Shown here: piece after piece, positions 1 to 10,359 of the stretch
Layout of the letters: every line of letters starts with the position of its first letter
Numbering within the stretch: the stretch's first letter is position 1
Source: JACRDG01 sp963760985
Lineage (GTDB): Bacteria; Desulfobacterota; Desulfomonilia; Desulfomonilales; Desulfomonilaceae
Assembly: GCA_963760985.1 (NCBI GenBank)
Contig: CAVXFM010000015.1
Span: forward strand, 1,240,001 to 1,304,000
Direction: 5' to 3'
Length of the DNA stretch: 64,000 bases
The notes under the pieces: model-generated
Database searches by the model: none
What the model was told of the DNA's origin: nothing
The model's input: only the letters and a program-made list of their open reading frames with translations
Translations under genes and position numbers: made by a program

Positions 1-51
1 GAACTCCGCGGGAACATGCACGTCCCCAGGTGCGTGACTTATAGGGGTTCC

Positions 52-206
52 TATGAAAATGCATTTTCGGGGGAAGGCCCTTCTTTCAAGAAGGGCCTTC
101 TCCCGAACCCCCATCCCCAAGAACTTCAAGCACTTGCCAGCTCCCGCTGGTCGCTGGGCAGGGTGCCATTTTCACGATTCGTTGTGACCCTCCAGGTCAT
201 GGGAGT
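52..206 (+). repeat. 155-bp dispersed repeat, copy A
   Basis: This segment recurs almost identically in inverted orientation at 37127-37281. It carries a long hairpin at 66-107, with arms built on GGGGGAAGGCCCTTCTT. The second copy lies directly behind a thiolase stop codon, so the element may serve as a 3'-end or terminator-like module. Here any upstream gene would lie outside the window. An open frame through the repeat (16-315) is not believable as a protein. Confidence 0.8.
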
Positions 207-574
207 CGCCAAAGTTCTGACCGAATGGTTCGTGCTTTTAAGAAAAGGGGGAGCCCCTGAACGAAGATTCGACGGCTCTGCGTCACTCGCAAAGAAGCGG
301 GTCCCGCGACGCTAAAGAAACCTGAAAGAGACAAGACTTTTGGCAACCAGTAAAGCATCTCTTAATGAAAAGTATCCCTGGCGGCACTGCGGGCAACATC
401 GTATAATACTATGAATGCAAAGCATTGCTGACACGGGAGGACAAGACCCCTTTCGTGCCGGACTTGTAAAGAACTCCGGATATGCAGGGCTTTCCCTCCT
501 TCGCCATCGACCGGTTTCCTGCCCGTTCCTTTCCGGTCCGCGTGTGGGGCAGAGCCCGTGTGAGGGTGGGTGTC
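207..574 (+). other. Gene-free leader of pssA
   Basis: No convincing gene. A TATAAT hexamer at 402-407 could be the -10 box of the pssA promoter, but the sequence 17 bases upstream (TGGCGG) is a poor -35. The reading frame of pssA is open back to 482, but that extension is rich in Arg and Pro and lacks family similarity. Confidence 0.35.
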
Positions 575-1453
575 ATGGCCACAAAGCCTCGTAAGAGAAG
601 GTATTTTTTCAGAAACAAGAAGCGATCGCTGGACGGAGACCCCCTACTTGCGCCGCCTCCACGCAAACGACTTCACGTGCAACGGATGAAGAAGGGAATC
701 ATCATACTTCCCTCTCTTCTGACTCTCACCGCAATCTTCTTCAGCTTTTACGCGATCATCTCCGCGGTCAAAGACGGCCGTTTTGTTGCGTCTGCCATCC
801 TGATCATCATTTCCGGTTTTTTTGACGGAATCGACGGTCGCGTGGCGAGACTTACCAAGACCACCACGAGGTTCGGTCTAGAACTGGATTCTTTGGCTGA
901 CGTGATTTCTTTTGGGGTAGCGCCTGCGCTGCTCATGTACATGTGGGCTCTACAGCCGTACGATCAGGTGGGCTGGGTGTCCGCGTTCGTGTTCGTTTCA
1001 TGCGGCGCGTTACGCCTGGCACGTTTCAACGTGCAATCCGGCGTGATAGATCCGAAGCGTTTCAACGGACTTCCTATTCCTGGGGCCGCGGCAATGGTCG
1101 CGTGCACGGTACTCTTTTTCGACAAAGTCGGCTTGAATCCTGAGGATTACGGAACCGCTTTGCTGATCACCACCTATGTGCTTTCCTTTTTCATGGTAAG
1201 TTCGATCAAGTTCCACGGGTTCAAGGATCTCGCGGTGGTGAAAGAGAAACCGTTCAGCTCCACCGTCGCGTTTGTCCTGATGCTCGCGCTGGTTGCCACG
1301 AACCCGTTTGTGGTTCCTTTTTTCCTATGCCTCGGGTACCTGATTTCCGGACCGATTCTGACCGTCATGCTGCATCGCCGCAACAAGAATCGTAAGGCAG
1401 AGCCACAAGTGGAAGAGCAAATAATCAGCCCTGTCAGTCCCAACGTCTCCTAA
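575..1453 (+). CDS. pssA: CDP-diacylglycerol-serine O-phosphatidyltransferase
   Basis: Inner-membrane enzyme that makes phosphatidylserine from CDP-diacylglycerol and L-serine, the first step towards phosphatidylethanolamine. The CDP-alcohol phosphotransferase signature is complete: DG-x2-DGRVAR, then G-x3-D-x3-D in FGLELDSLAD, followed by several hydrophobic segments to the C-terminus. The frame is open upstream to 482; the ATG at 575 is preferred because it follows a GAGGGTGGG purine stretch and begins a basic N-terminus typical of the family. Length 292 aa. It stands alone, convergent with the next gene. Psd, its usual partner, is not in the window. Confidence 0.9.
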   Translation: MATKPRKRRYFFRNKKRSLDGDPLLAPPPRKRLHVQRMKKGIIILPSLLTLTAIFFSFYAIISAVKDGRFVASAILIIISGFFDGIDGRVARLTKTTTRFGLELDSLADVISFGVAPALLMYMWALQPYDQVGWVSAFVFVSCGALRLARFNVQSGVIDPKRFNGLPIPGAAAMVACTVLFFDKVGLNPEDYGTALLITTYVLSFFMVSSIKFHGFKDLAVVKEKPFSSTVAFVLMLALVATNPFVVPFFLCLGYLISGPILTVMLHRRNKNRKAEPQVEEQIISPVSPNVS

Positions 1454-1503
1454 CATTCGTGTATGGAGCGGTTTCTTGGCATGGTTGACCACGCCATCGC
1501 AGA

Positions 1504-1550
1504 AAATCCCCCCAATCCGGTTGAGTCGATCGAGGTTGGGGGGATTTTTT
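1504..1550. terminator. Bidirectional rho-independent terminator
   Basis: Arms AAATCCCCCCAA (1504-1515) and TTGGGGGGATTT (1536-1547) flank a loop, with T-rich sequence on the right and A-rich sequence on the left. It sits between the convergent pssA and usp genes, so it can end both transcripts. Confidence 0.85.
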
Positions 1551-1577
1551 GTGCGCGGAAAGCGATCGACCTGACTC

Positions 1578-2000
1578 CTACTTGACAATCAAGACAGCGC
1601 AAGGCGCAAACCGGGCTATGTTTCGTGATGTGCCACCCCAGATACGCTCGAAGAGACGACCGTGGCCGGTAAAGCCGACCACCACCAAGTCGAATTTCCC
1701 TTCCTTGCTGAACTCGACGATCTTGTCCACCGCGTGGCCGGATTTTACATGGGGCGTAATGGAGGTGCCGGCTGCCTTGGCCAGCTCTCTTGCTTCTTGA
1801 CCAAGTTGTTCGTAGTACGCGTCTTTCCTCCGTTTCATCTCGTCCAAATCACCGACCGCAACCACGTAGCTTGGCAGTTCCAATTCTACGGTAATCGCAT
1901 GGAGGTCGGCTTCAAAACAATGCGATATGTCTATGGCCTTCTGAAGCGCTCTCCGTGAGCCCTCTGACCCGTCAAACGCGATGAGGATTTTCTTGAACAT
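1578..2000 (-). CDS. Universal stress protein (UspA family)
   Basis: Single-domain cytoplasmic Usp, 140 aa, the normal size. It starts MFKKILIAFDGSEGSRRAL, the beta1-alpha1 region of the fold, and ends with the nucleotide-binding loop in VVGFTGHGRLFERIWGG followed by the conserved final strand APCAVLIVK. ATP-binding Usp proteins carry G-x2-G-x9-G(S/T), which is matched here. The start at 2000 is chosen because AAGGATG precedes it; an open frame continues upstream to 2186 without family similarity. The exact stress signal cannot be read from sequence. Confidence 0.9.
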   Translation of the reverse strand: MFKKILIAFDGSEGSRRALQKAIDISHCFEADLHAITVELELPSYVVAVGDLDEMKRRKDAYYEQLGQEARELAKAAGTSITPHVKSGHAVDKIVEFSKEGKFDLVVVGFTGHGRLFERIWGGTSRNIARFAPCAVLIVK

Positions 2001-2182
2001 GCCTGCATCCTTTCTTTCGTGTGAGGTTCTCCTGTGGCGTGGCAATTGACACTCATACCGATGCGCGATCATGTAAGTGACTTTGGTCTGCTGGTGGCAT
2101 GCTTCTGAAGCGCAGTCAGGCCCGGCCGTTCGTAGCGAAAGAGGTTTGCCGCCAGCATGGTGCGCGTGAAAACGCATGGGTA

Positions 2183-3930
2183 TCAATCAGAGGCGATGCT
2201 TTCCCTTATCTTACGGAACTCGCTTTCCAACTCTTCGAACACCTCGATCAGTTCCGGATCAAAAAGGGTCCCCTTGCCCTGGGTTATGCGTGCGCACGCT
2301 TCTGCGTGAGACAGCCCGACTCTCTTGCCGCGGGCCGATCTGAGCTCGTCGGTACGCGTCCGCAACCGCAACAATGCGCGCACAGAGTGGAATGTCCTCC
2401 CCTTTCTTGCCAAACGGATATCCTGTTCCGTCCCAGCTTTCGTGGTGATAGTACGCCACGTCCATGCCTACTGACAGAAAACCCTTTTCTCCCAGTTTCT
2501 TCACCGCTTCTTCCAAGGCCTTACCGCCAACCTTGGGATGTTCGCTCAACAATTCCCTTTCCCTTGGATGCAGCCTGTCCGGTGACCAGAGGATAGAATC
2601 AGGCAATGAGACCATGCCGATGTCGTGGAGTACCGAGGACCTGACAAGATCGTCGATGAACTTGCCTGTGAGGATTTGGCCATACTTCTCCCGTTTGGAG
2701 AGTCGATTACAGAGCACACGGCAATACGCCTGAATACGGCTCAGGTGAGCGCCGGTCTCTTCACCCCGCGATTCCGTAAGCTTGGCCAGTGCGAATATTG
2801 CCGCGTCCTGCGTCTTTCTCACCTCGTGAAGCAGCTTAAAAATCTCCTTGTTTCTGGCGCACTTCCTCGGTAACATCCAGGCCCATCCACAGGACACCTA
2901 AGAGATCTCCCACTATGTCCCTCATGGGGGACAATGCGAGCGACATGGTGAGCACGCGGCCGTCCTTGGCTACGTGATTCATCTTCCCGTACGCGGTGCC
3001 TATGCCCACATCCACCGTTCTGCGCATTTCCTCTCTCGTGCTCAAGGTCAGTGGATCGTGCGGGAAAAGTCTCCCTATCTTGGCTCCGACCATCTCATCG
3101 ACGGTATACCCGAAGATATTTTCCGCGCCTTTGTTCCAAAAGAGAATGTTTTCATCAAAGTCTGTGAGAATGACCGACACCAGGGTGGAGCTGTCGAGGA
3201 TGCCTTTAAGAAAATCTTTGGTTCGTATAATCTCTATGGTTTGTTCATTGACCTGATCTTCAACAGCCTGCAGGTGATCTCTCTTGAGTTGCATCAGGCT
3301 CGCGTACTCGAGCGCCCGGCGTATTACCCTCAGCACTGTTTTGCCTTCCACGGGTTTTTCCACAAAATCGTACGCGCCGAGTTCAACTCCCTGTTCCGCG
3401 TGTTCTCGCCGCCATGCGTCTGTCACCAGGATGATCGGTATCAGTCGGTCACTGTGGCTCACCGAATCGAAAAGATGGCATGCCTCCAGGCCGATCAAGC
3501 CCAGGTCCGCGAGGATGACGTCCGGTCTGATTCGCGCGATCGTTTGCTCGTCCAGGCATTCGTCCTCGCATTTGACGACGTGGAAATCGTGAATAGCGAG
3601 ATATTGCGTCATGGAGTCTACGAAACTGCGATCGTCCGACAGAGCCATTACACTCTTTTCCAAAGTTCTCGGACCTGAAACGGGTCCTGCCTGCTTCTGT
3701 TCGAGGAGCAGTTCGCCCACGTCGATGATGACGCTGTCTTCATTAGACCTCCGTCTCCGTTCATCGATTTCAGACTGTTCCAAGCCTCCTGAGGCAACAA
3801 GTTTCTTGAAAAGGCTTTGAAGACCTTTGAACGAAATCTGGTACTTCTTCATCAAGCCCGCGTCATCCATGCCTGCACGTACATCAAGAACCGCGTTGAG
3901 CGCGTTAATGATCGGCTTTCGTGGACGCAT
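2183..3930 (-). CDS. Response regulator with PAS and HD-GYP domains (two frame breaks)
   Basis: Probable signalling protein hydrolysing cyclic di-GMP. Order of parts: a helical N-terminus (about 70 aa), a receiver domain whose phospho-acceptor lies in VILADLGL, a coiled linker, a PAS domain (ILFWNKGAENIFGYT), and an HD-GYP domain with SSVLHDIG and HHESWDGTGYP. The frame breaks near 2850, between PAS and HD-GYP, and near 2352 after ARIVAVADAY, where one extra base interrupts the HD-GYP end. Joined, it gives about 580 aa ending FDPELIEVFEELESEF, as in complete relatives. The breaks are probably sequence errors, but a true pseudogene cannot be excluded. Gene stands alone. Confidence 0.8.
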
Positions 3931-4295
3931 GGGAACCTCCTGAAATCACCTGGGATACACCATACTATTTCCGCGAAACGAACAAAAGATAAAAGTGCCT
4001 GAAGCGCACTCGGATGCTCATTCCCGTGTGCGCACAAGCAACGAGATGCGGCGCCCGAAATGACGCCTCCCGACGCCCAATAGCAGTCACTCGGACAAAA
4101 CCTGTGGCAACGGGTATACCTCTGAGAAAAGACAGGTCCGACAGTCTGCCCCGGAAAGAACCGCCATCTCCACCATGTCAGAGGGGTTACTGTTTCACAG
4201 GTTCTACACTTGACCCCTTCGAGTTCCGCGTGTTACATATTCTTGATAACCTTGGATCGGCCAACCCCGATTCGAGACTCCAAGAGGAAGCGGAA
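3931..4295. other. Divergent intergenic region
   Basis: 365 bp between two divergent genes. Presumably holds both promoters, but no strong -35/-10 pair, hairpin or operator was recognised. The DUF1015 frame is open from 4014, but the translated leader has no family similarity. Confidence 0.4.
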
Positions 4296-5620
4296 ATGGC
4301 GGAAATACAACCTTTCAAGATGGTTCACTATAATCACGACCTTGCCCAGGACCTGGGAAAACTGATAACCCCCCCTTATGACGTAATCTCAGGGGAAGAG
4401 CAGGACAAATTCTACCAGTCTCATCCCCTCAACGTGATTCGGTTGGTCCTCGGAAAGCAATACCCGGATGACAATGACTCGGACAACAAATACACCAGAG
4501 CCGGCACCACGTTGAGAGAATGGTTGGCTAACGGCACCCTGGTTCAGGAGGCTGATCCGGGCATCTGCATCTATCAAATGGAATTCACTCAGCCTGAGGG
4601 CGGCATCAGCACTTTGGATGGCATGGTCTGTCTCGGAAAAGTCGATGAGTACGGCAAGGGCCGCGTGCTGCCGCACGAAAAAACCTACAAGGGTCCCAAA
4701 CAGGACCAGTTGAGCCTCATGACCGCGTGCAAGGGCAATATCACCCCCATACATGCGCTGTTCAACGATCAAGATGACGCGGTATGCCGTGAATACGCCC
4801 GGGTACATGCAAGGCCCTCCTGACCAGGAAACCGTGGACGCACAGGGCACGATTCATCGCACCTGGTTTGTGCGAGATGACGCATTGATTTCCTTCGTCA
4901 AGAACGAACTCCTGGACAAAAGCATTTTCATCGCGGACGGACATCACCGGTACGAGACCGCTCTGGCGTATAGAAACCAGATTCGGCGAAGCGAACCACA
5001 GCGACGCACCAGGACCTCACGATTGGGTGATGATGTACCTCACCTCGGTATCTCACCCGGGATTGACCATTTTACCCGCGCACAGAATGGTGAAAGGCCT
5101 TAAGGACCTGGAAATTGAAGCTATGAAGCGCGCGTTGGAGCCTTATTTCTCCATCGAAGAATTGCCGTGCTCGGCTGAAGATCCCTCGGTCACGCTTCAG
5201 ACGGTCGTGCAGAGAATCGCCAACTTTTCCGACATAGGCGGCAAATTTGGGATGATTGTCCAAGGCGAATCCTGTTTCCGTCTTTTACGACTCAAGGATT
5301 TCTCGGTCGTGGAATCCCTGATGGACGACACGATTCCCGCGTCCTTGAGAGGGTTGGATGTGACCATATTACGGGAAATCATTATGGGCCGCGGGCTTGG
5401 TATGAATGGTGGAAACGTGGAAGGACATATCGAATATGCTCCTCAGGTATCTGAAGTGGTGCAAAAGGCGATGAAAGGGGAGATTCAGATCGGTTTTATT
5501 CTGAATCCCACGCGGGTAGATCAAATGCGCACCGCGGCCGAGTTGGGTCATAAATTGCCTCACAAGTCCACGTACTTCTATCCGAAGATTTCTTCGGGCC
5601 TGACGCTTAATCTGTTTTAG
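4296..5620 (+). CDS. DUF1015 family protein (two frame breaks)
   Basis: Member of the DUF1015 family, soluble proteins of about 400-440 aa with no established reaction. Landmarks: N-terminal ITPPYDVIS and HPLNVIRLVLG, KVDEYGKGRVLPHEKT in the middle, ADGHHRYETALAYRN, and VGFILNPTRVDQM-like FILNPTRV near the end. ATG 4296 follows AGAGGAAG and starts MAEIQPFKMVHYNHD. The frame shifts near 4785 and near 4990; restoring it gives the expected continuous family profile (EANHSDAPGPHDWVMMYLTS after the second break), so both are likely base-calling errors. Confidence 0.8.
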
Positions 5621-5730
5621 AGCCCCGCGACAATCGGGATAAGATTCGTACCCATCGGCTGACATGAACCCTTCTCTCGTTTTTGCGCCGGTCAGCTGAT
5701 GGGGCGTCGCTGAGTTTCCTTGGGCTGACA

Positions 5731-6495
5731 ATGTACGAACATTCCTGCAATCAACGGGACGAATCGGTGAACGGCCTCTTCCGGAACAAAGTCCGCGTCA
5801 TTCAGTCTGTACGCGGGTATCGAGTCTCCGAGGACGCTTTGATTCTCACCTGGTTTGTCCGAGCCCGTGCGGGAGAGTTGATACTGGATGCAGGGACGGG
5901 TTGCGGCGTTATAGCGTTTGGCCTCGCTGCTCGTGAACCCTCGGTCTTTGTCGTGGGTCTGGAGATTCAGCAAGCGGTCGCGGATCGCGCGCGCAGAGGA
6001 GTGCTGCTCAACAATCTGGATTCTCGCGTCACCATCGTGCGAGGCGACGTGAGGTATGCAGATTTTTTCTTGCGGCCTGGCCAATTCGATGCGGTCGTTT
6101 CCAATCCTCCGTACCATGAGCCCGGTCGCGGCCGGATCAGTCTTCAGGAAGAAAAGGCCGTGTCCCGTCATCAATTGATGATGCCGCTGGGCGATTTGTT
6201 TCGCGTAGCCAAAACGCTTCTCAAGCCCGAAGGAAGGCTCTGCCTCATCTATCCTGCTGCCGCGGCGGATCGTATCCGTGAAGCCATGAAAGGAGCTGGC
6301 TTTAAGCCAGCGTGTATGCTATGGATTCACCCCTATGAGGCGGCAGAGCCGTGCTTGTTGTGTGTGGAGGCTCGATCCGAACCCTGGGCTCTGCAGACGA
6401 GGGAACACTCTTTGGTCTTATACGATGGCCCGGGTCGCCGCACGCAAGACGCGCAAACCATTCTGGCAGGAGAAGAGGTCACGCTGCCGGGATGA
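5731..6495 (+). CDS. trmN6: tRNA1(Val) (adenine(37)-N6)-methyltransferase-like
   Basis: SAM-dependent N6-adenine methyltransferase of the YfiC/TrmN6 type. Seen: substrate-recognition start QSVRGYRVSEDALILTWFV, SAM-binding motif I LDAGTGCGVIAFGLA, an acidic loop VVGLEI, and the catalytic VSNPPYH motif. The C-terminal part ends with a short extension. ATG 5731 is preferred to the TTG at 5683 because the family begins near this point, though no strong ribosome site is present. In the family the enzyme modifies A37 of tRNA-Val; substrate here is inferred. Confidence 0.8.
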   Translation: MYEHSCNQRDESVNGLFRNKVRVIQSVRGYRVSEDALILTWFVRARAGELILDAGTGCGVIAFGLAAREPSVFVVGLEIQQAVADRARRGVLLNNLDSRVTIVRGDVRYADFFLRPGQFDAVVSNPPYHEPGRGRISLQEEKAVSRHQLMMPLGDLFRVAKTLLKPEGRLCLIYPAAAADRIREAMKGAGFKPACMLWIHPYEAAEPCLLCVEARSEPWALQTREHSLVLYDGPGRRTQDAQTILAGEEVTLPG

Positions 6496-6618
6496 GCACG
6501 CGAAATGAGGCAAAGAGAACGGTGTCTTATCACCGCACGTTTTCCGTAAAGGTGCTCGCGACGGAATATCTTTGCGACTCAAGTGTCGTACGACGCATAA
6601 TGCTCATGGGAGGCTGAC

Positions 6619-7839
6619 ATGGAAGAATTCAGACGCATCAAACGACTTCCTCCTTACGTGTTCCAGGTGGTGAACGAACTCAAATACAAACTCAGAGTGG
6701 CGGGGGAAGATATTATTGATCTGGGCATGGGCAATCCGGACATTCCCACTCCCCAGCACATTGTGAACAAAGTCGTGGAGGCGGTTCAAAATTCGAGAAA
6801 CCACAGATATAGCGCGTCTATGGGCATTCCTAAACTACGAAGAGCGTTTGCGGACTGGTGGAAGAGACGATACGACGTAGATCTCGATCCAAACACCGAA
6901 GTCGTTGCCACGATGGGAGCAAAAGATGCGCTTGCGCACCTTGTGCTTGCCACGATCGGCCCAGGAGACGTGGTATTCGTGCCGTCTCCCACGTATCCCA
7001 TTCACCCGTACTCCGTGGTGATCGCGGGAGGGGATCTCCGGCACGTGCCCATCAGACCTGACAGTAATTTCTTCGAGGATCTCAAGAGTGCGGTACGGCT
7101 CACCTGGCCCTTGCCGAAGATGCTCATTTTGTCGTTTCCCCATAATCCGACGACCATGATTGTCGATGAGGACTTCTTCAAACGACTCGTGGAATTTGCC
7201 CTTGAATACAAGATCATGATTGTCCATGATTTTGCATATGCTGATCTCACGTTCGACGGATACAGAGCTCCCAGTTTCCTCGCGGTTCCGGGTGCAAAGG
7301 AGGTGGGCGTAGAGGTCTTTTCCATGTCCAAGAGTTATTCCATGGCCGGATGGCGCGTGGGCTGCGTTGCGGGAAATCCGCAGATGATCGAAGCGCTCAG
7401 ACGTCTGAAAAGCTATATAGATTATGGAATCTTCCAGCCGGTTCAGATTGCGTCCATCATTGCCCTGAATGAGGACCAGGAATGCGTGCAGCACATCGTC
7501 GACGAGTACCGGGATAGAAGGGATGCCCTGTGCGCGGGCCTCAACGATTGCGGATGGCCGGTCACGCCGCCCAAAGGAACGATGTTTGTGTGGGCGGAAA
7601 TACCTGAACCGTTTCGGGCCATGGGAAGCCTCGAGTTCTCCAAGCTCATGACCGAACAGGCTAAGGTCGCGGTGAGTCCTGGAATAGGCTTTGGACCGTT
7701 TGGCGACGATCATGTGAGGTTCGCTCTTGTAGAAAACCGCATGCGCATCAACCAGGCAATTCGCGGTATTCGCCATTTCTTGGCACGGAACAGCTCTCAG
7801 CAAAATGATGATGCAGCTGCCCGTTCCGCGGCCATGTGA
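6619..7839 (+). CDS. alaC: Alanine-type aminotransferase (AlaC family)
   Basis: PLP-dependent class I aminotransferase, 406 aa, close to E. coli AlaC over its length: RIKRLPPYVFQVVNELK at the start, IDLGMGNPDIPTP, VFVPSPTYPIHPYSVV, and the PLP lysine in SMSKSYSMAGWRVG. AlaC makes alanine from pyruvate and glutamate. It is the first gene of a run with hom, thrC and the ApgM-like gene; hom begins 20 bp downstream. In this context it may link glutamate to alanine or feed the aspartate family, which cannot be decided from sequence. Confidence 0.85.
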   Translation: MEEFRRIKRLPPYVFQVVNELKYKLRVAGEDIIDLGMGNPDIPTPQHIVNKVVEAVQNSRNHRYSASMGIPKLRRAFADWWKRRYDVDLDPNTEVVATMGAKDALAHLVLATIGPGDVVFVPSPTYPIHPYSVVIAGGDLRHVPIRPDSNFFEDLKSAVRLTWPLPKMLILSFPHNPTTMIVDEDFFKRLVEFALEYKIMIVHDFAYADLTFDGYRAPSFLAVPGAKEVGVEVFSMSKSYSMAGWRVGCVAGNPQMIEALRRLKSYIDYGIFQPVQIASIIALNEDQECVQHIVDEYRDRRDALCAGLNDCGWPVTPPKGTMFVWAEIPEPFRAMGSLEFSKLMTEQAKVAVSPGIGFGPFGDDHVRFALVENRMRINQAIRGIRHFLARNSSQQNDDAAARSAAM

Positions 7840-7859
7840 TTCTTCCACGAAGGTTTTGC

Positions 7860-9176
7860 ATGAACGAAATCTGTATCGGTTTGATTGGATTCGGTACCGT
7901 CGGTTCCGGAGTGGTCAAGATCGTCCAGGACAATAAGGATATTCTCGACGCGCGTGTCGGTATCCCTTTACGTGTGAAACGTATTGCCGACCTGGATATT
8001 GAATCGGACCGAGGAGTTTCGGTCGATCGATCAATCCTTACCACCAACGCGAGGGATATTCTCGAGGACCCGGATATCCCGATTGTTGCGGAACTCATGG
8101 GAGGGTACGAGCCGGCTCGATCGTTCATTCTCGAGGCGATCCAACGTGGAAAACACGTGGTGACCGCGAATAAGGCGCTGTTGGCTGACCGGGGACATGA
8201 GATCTTTAAGGCCGCGCATCAGGCAGGTACGGATGTGGCCTTTGAGGCTGCAGTGGCAGGTGGAATCCCTATCCTGCGCGCGCTCAGGGAAGGGCTCGTG
8301 GCCAATCGCTTTGCACACGTGATGGCCATACTCAACGGCACGTGCAATTTCATCCTCACTGCCATGAACGAACGACCGGGCATCTCTTTTGACGAGGTGC
8401 TCAAGCAAGCTCAAGACCTCGGTTATGCAGAAGCGGATCCCTCCCTGGATGTGGACGGTTTTGACTCGGCTCACAAGATGGTGCTGGTGCTGAGAATGAC
8501 CCATGGCATCCGTGTGCCGACAGACGGCGTGTACGTGGAAGGTATCCGCGGTCTTCGTCCCTTTGATTTTCAGATGGCCAAGGAGTTCTGGTACAAGATC
8601 AAGCTCCTTGCGATCATTCACCTTCAGGGGACCAGTGTGGAAGCACGGTTGCATCCTACCATGATTCCGGAGGACCACCCTCTGGCTCGAGTGGACGGTG
8701 TGTTTAACGGGATCTTTCTTAAGGGCGACATGGTAGGGGAGCAGCTCTTTTACGGCAAGGGCGCTGGCCGGGAGCCGACTGCGTCCGCGGTCATAGCAGA
8801 TGTCGTGGAGATCGCGCGCAATCTCGTGCGCGGCCGCGCGTGCCGGGTGCCGCCTCTTGGTTATCCTGAGGACTGGACAGCGCCGGCTCGGGTCATGAAC
8901 ATGAGCGAAATCGTGACCAACTATTACCTCCGGGTGCAGGCAAAAGACAGCCCTGGAGTGCTCTCCAAGATTTCGGGCATCATGTCTGACCACAGCATTA
9001 GCATTCATTCGGTTATTCAGAAAGGTCGCGATCGATCCCGCACGGTTCCTGTGGTTTTCTTGACTCACAAGGCTCGGGAAGCAGACATACGGACCGCGAT
9101 ACAAAAGATCGGAGACCTGGATATGGTGGAAACGGTTCCGGTAATTCTGAGAATCGAAGATGAAAGTCTTGATTAA
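7860..9176 (+). CDS. hom: Homoserine dehydrogenase
   Basis: NAD(P)-dependent reduction of aspartate semialdehyde to homoserine. NAD-binding GLIGFGTVGSGVV at the N-terminus, VTANKALLADRG, substrate region GTCNFILTAM and GYAEADPSLDVDGFD, and a C-terminal ACT domain (about residues 350-435, YYLRVQAKDSPGVLSKIS), the usual place for threonine feedback control. 438 aa. ATG 7860 is preceded by AAGG; an upstream GTG at 7836 overlaps the alaC stop and is less likely. Confidence 0.93.
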   Translation: MNEICIGLIGFGTVGSGVVKIVQDNKDILDARVGIPLRVKRIADLDIESDRGVSVDRSILTTNARDILEDPDIPIVAELMGGYEPARSFILEAIQRGKHVVTANKALLADRGHEIFKAAHQAGTDVAFEAAVAGGIPILRALREGLVANRFAHVMAILNGTCNFILTAMNERPGISFDEVLKQAQDLGYAEADPSLDVDGFDSAHKMVLVLRMTHGIRVPTDGVYVEGIRGLRPFDFQMAKEFWYKIKLLAIIHLQGTSVEARLHPTMIPEDHPLARVDGVFNGIFLKGDMVGEQLFYGKGAGREPTASAVIADVVEIARNLVRGRACRVPPLGYPEDWTAPARVMNMSEIVTNYYLRVQAKDSPGVLSKISGIMSDHSISIHSVIQKGRDRSRTVPVVFLTHKAREADIRTAIQKIGDLDMVETVPVILRIEDESLD

Positions 9177-9306
9177 ACTTCGGATGGCAGACATCGGGCT
9201 TTTTTAGTGTGGTTCCTCACCAAACCAGAGGTAATTGGCATTTCTCAGCCCGTTTGTACGACACCACCTGGGTAATCGCGGGTACTTCGCGAAAGGGAGT
9301 TCGCAG

Positions 9307-10359
9307 ATGTGGAAGGGCGTAATCAGGTCATTTCCTGATTTTTACCGTTTTAAGGACGAGAAGCATATTGTCACCCTCCTCGAGGGCAATACCCCTTTGA
9401 TACCGGTCCCCAGACTGACAGCCAAGATCGGTCATGACATCTCGGTCTTCTTGAAATTCGAAGGGCTGAATCCTACCTGTTCCTTTAAAGACCGAGGCAT
9501 GACGCTCGCGGTTTCCAGAGCTGTCGAAGCTGGATCAACCTCCGTCATTTGCGCTTCTACGGGGAATACGTCTGCAGCGGCCGCGGCGTATGCTGCGCGT
9601 GGAGGGCTCAAGGCTTTTGTGGTCATCCCTGAAGGCAAGATTGCCTTGGGAAAACTGGCCCAAGCCATGATCCACGGCGCGGTGGTTGTGCAAGTCATGG
9701 GAAATTTTGATGAAGCGCTGAACGTGGTGCGACAAATATCCGAAGAATATCCTATAACTCTGGTAAACTCTCTCAATCCTCACCGAATCGACGGCCAGAG
9801 ATCCGGCGCGTTTGAGGTCTGTGACGTACTGGGCGAAGCACCGGAATATCACGTGCTTCCTGTGGGAAACGCAGGTAATATTACCGCGTACTGGGCAGGA
9901 TATAAGGCGTACAAGGACGCGGCAAAGATCAAGCGGCTCCCCAAAATGTGGGGATTTCAGGCTGAAGGCGCTGCTCCCATCGTGAGAGGCCATGTGGTCG
10001 AGAAACCGGAAACCGTTGCCACGGCTATTAGAATCGGTAATCCTGCTTCGTGGAAAACCGCTGCAGCAGCGCGCGATGAATCGGGCGGCCTCATAGACAT
10101 GGTCAGTGATGCAGAGATACTCGATGCGTATCAGCTCGTTGCTTCCACTGAAGGGGTATTTTGCGAACCTGCTTCCGCGGCCTCCATCGCGGGCCTGATC
10201 AAGAAAGGCAAAGAAGGCCTCCTGGAAAAAGGTGCACGATACGTGTGCACGTTGACCGGGCACGGGCTCAAAGACCCGGACAATGCCATCAAAGTGTCGG
10301 CTAAGCCCATCACTTGCGAACCTGAAATGAAGAAGGTACTAGATGTCCTCGGATTCTAA
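9307..10359 (+). CDS. thrC: Threonine synthase
   Basis: PLP enzyme converting O-phosphohomoserine to threonine. Short (Bacillus-like) form, 350 aa. PLP lysine in NPTCSFKDRGM; phosphate-binding loop STGNTSAAAAAYAARGG; GNAGNITAYW; late CEPASAASIAG. ATG 9307 has GGGAG upstream. The frame is open back to 9235 without family similarity. The next gene starts inside its last codons (17-bp overlap), so the two are translationally linked. It needs phosphohomoserine, yet no ThrB kinase is nearby. Confidence 0.92.
   Translation: MWKGVIRSFPDFYRFKDEKHIVTLLEGNTPLIPVPRLTAKIGHDISVFLKFEGLNPTCSFKDRGMTLAVSRAVEAGSTSVICASTGNTSAAAAAYAARGGLKAFVVIPEGKIALGKLAQAMIHGAVVVQVMGNFDEALNVVRQISEEYPITLVNSLNPHRIDGQRSGAFEVCDVLGEAPEYHVLPVGNAGNITAYWAGYKAYKDAAKIKRLPKMWGFQAEGAAPIVRGHVVEKPETVATAIRIGNPASWKTAAAARDESGGLIDMVSDAEILDAYQLVASTEGVFCEPASAASIAGLIKKGKEGLLEKGARYVCTLTGHGLKDPDNAIKVSAKPITCEPEMKKVLDVLGF

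Noticed and set aside
16..315. 99-codon open frame at the left edge
   Set aside because: It lies mostly within the 155-bp repeat and its hairpin; no protein features.
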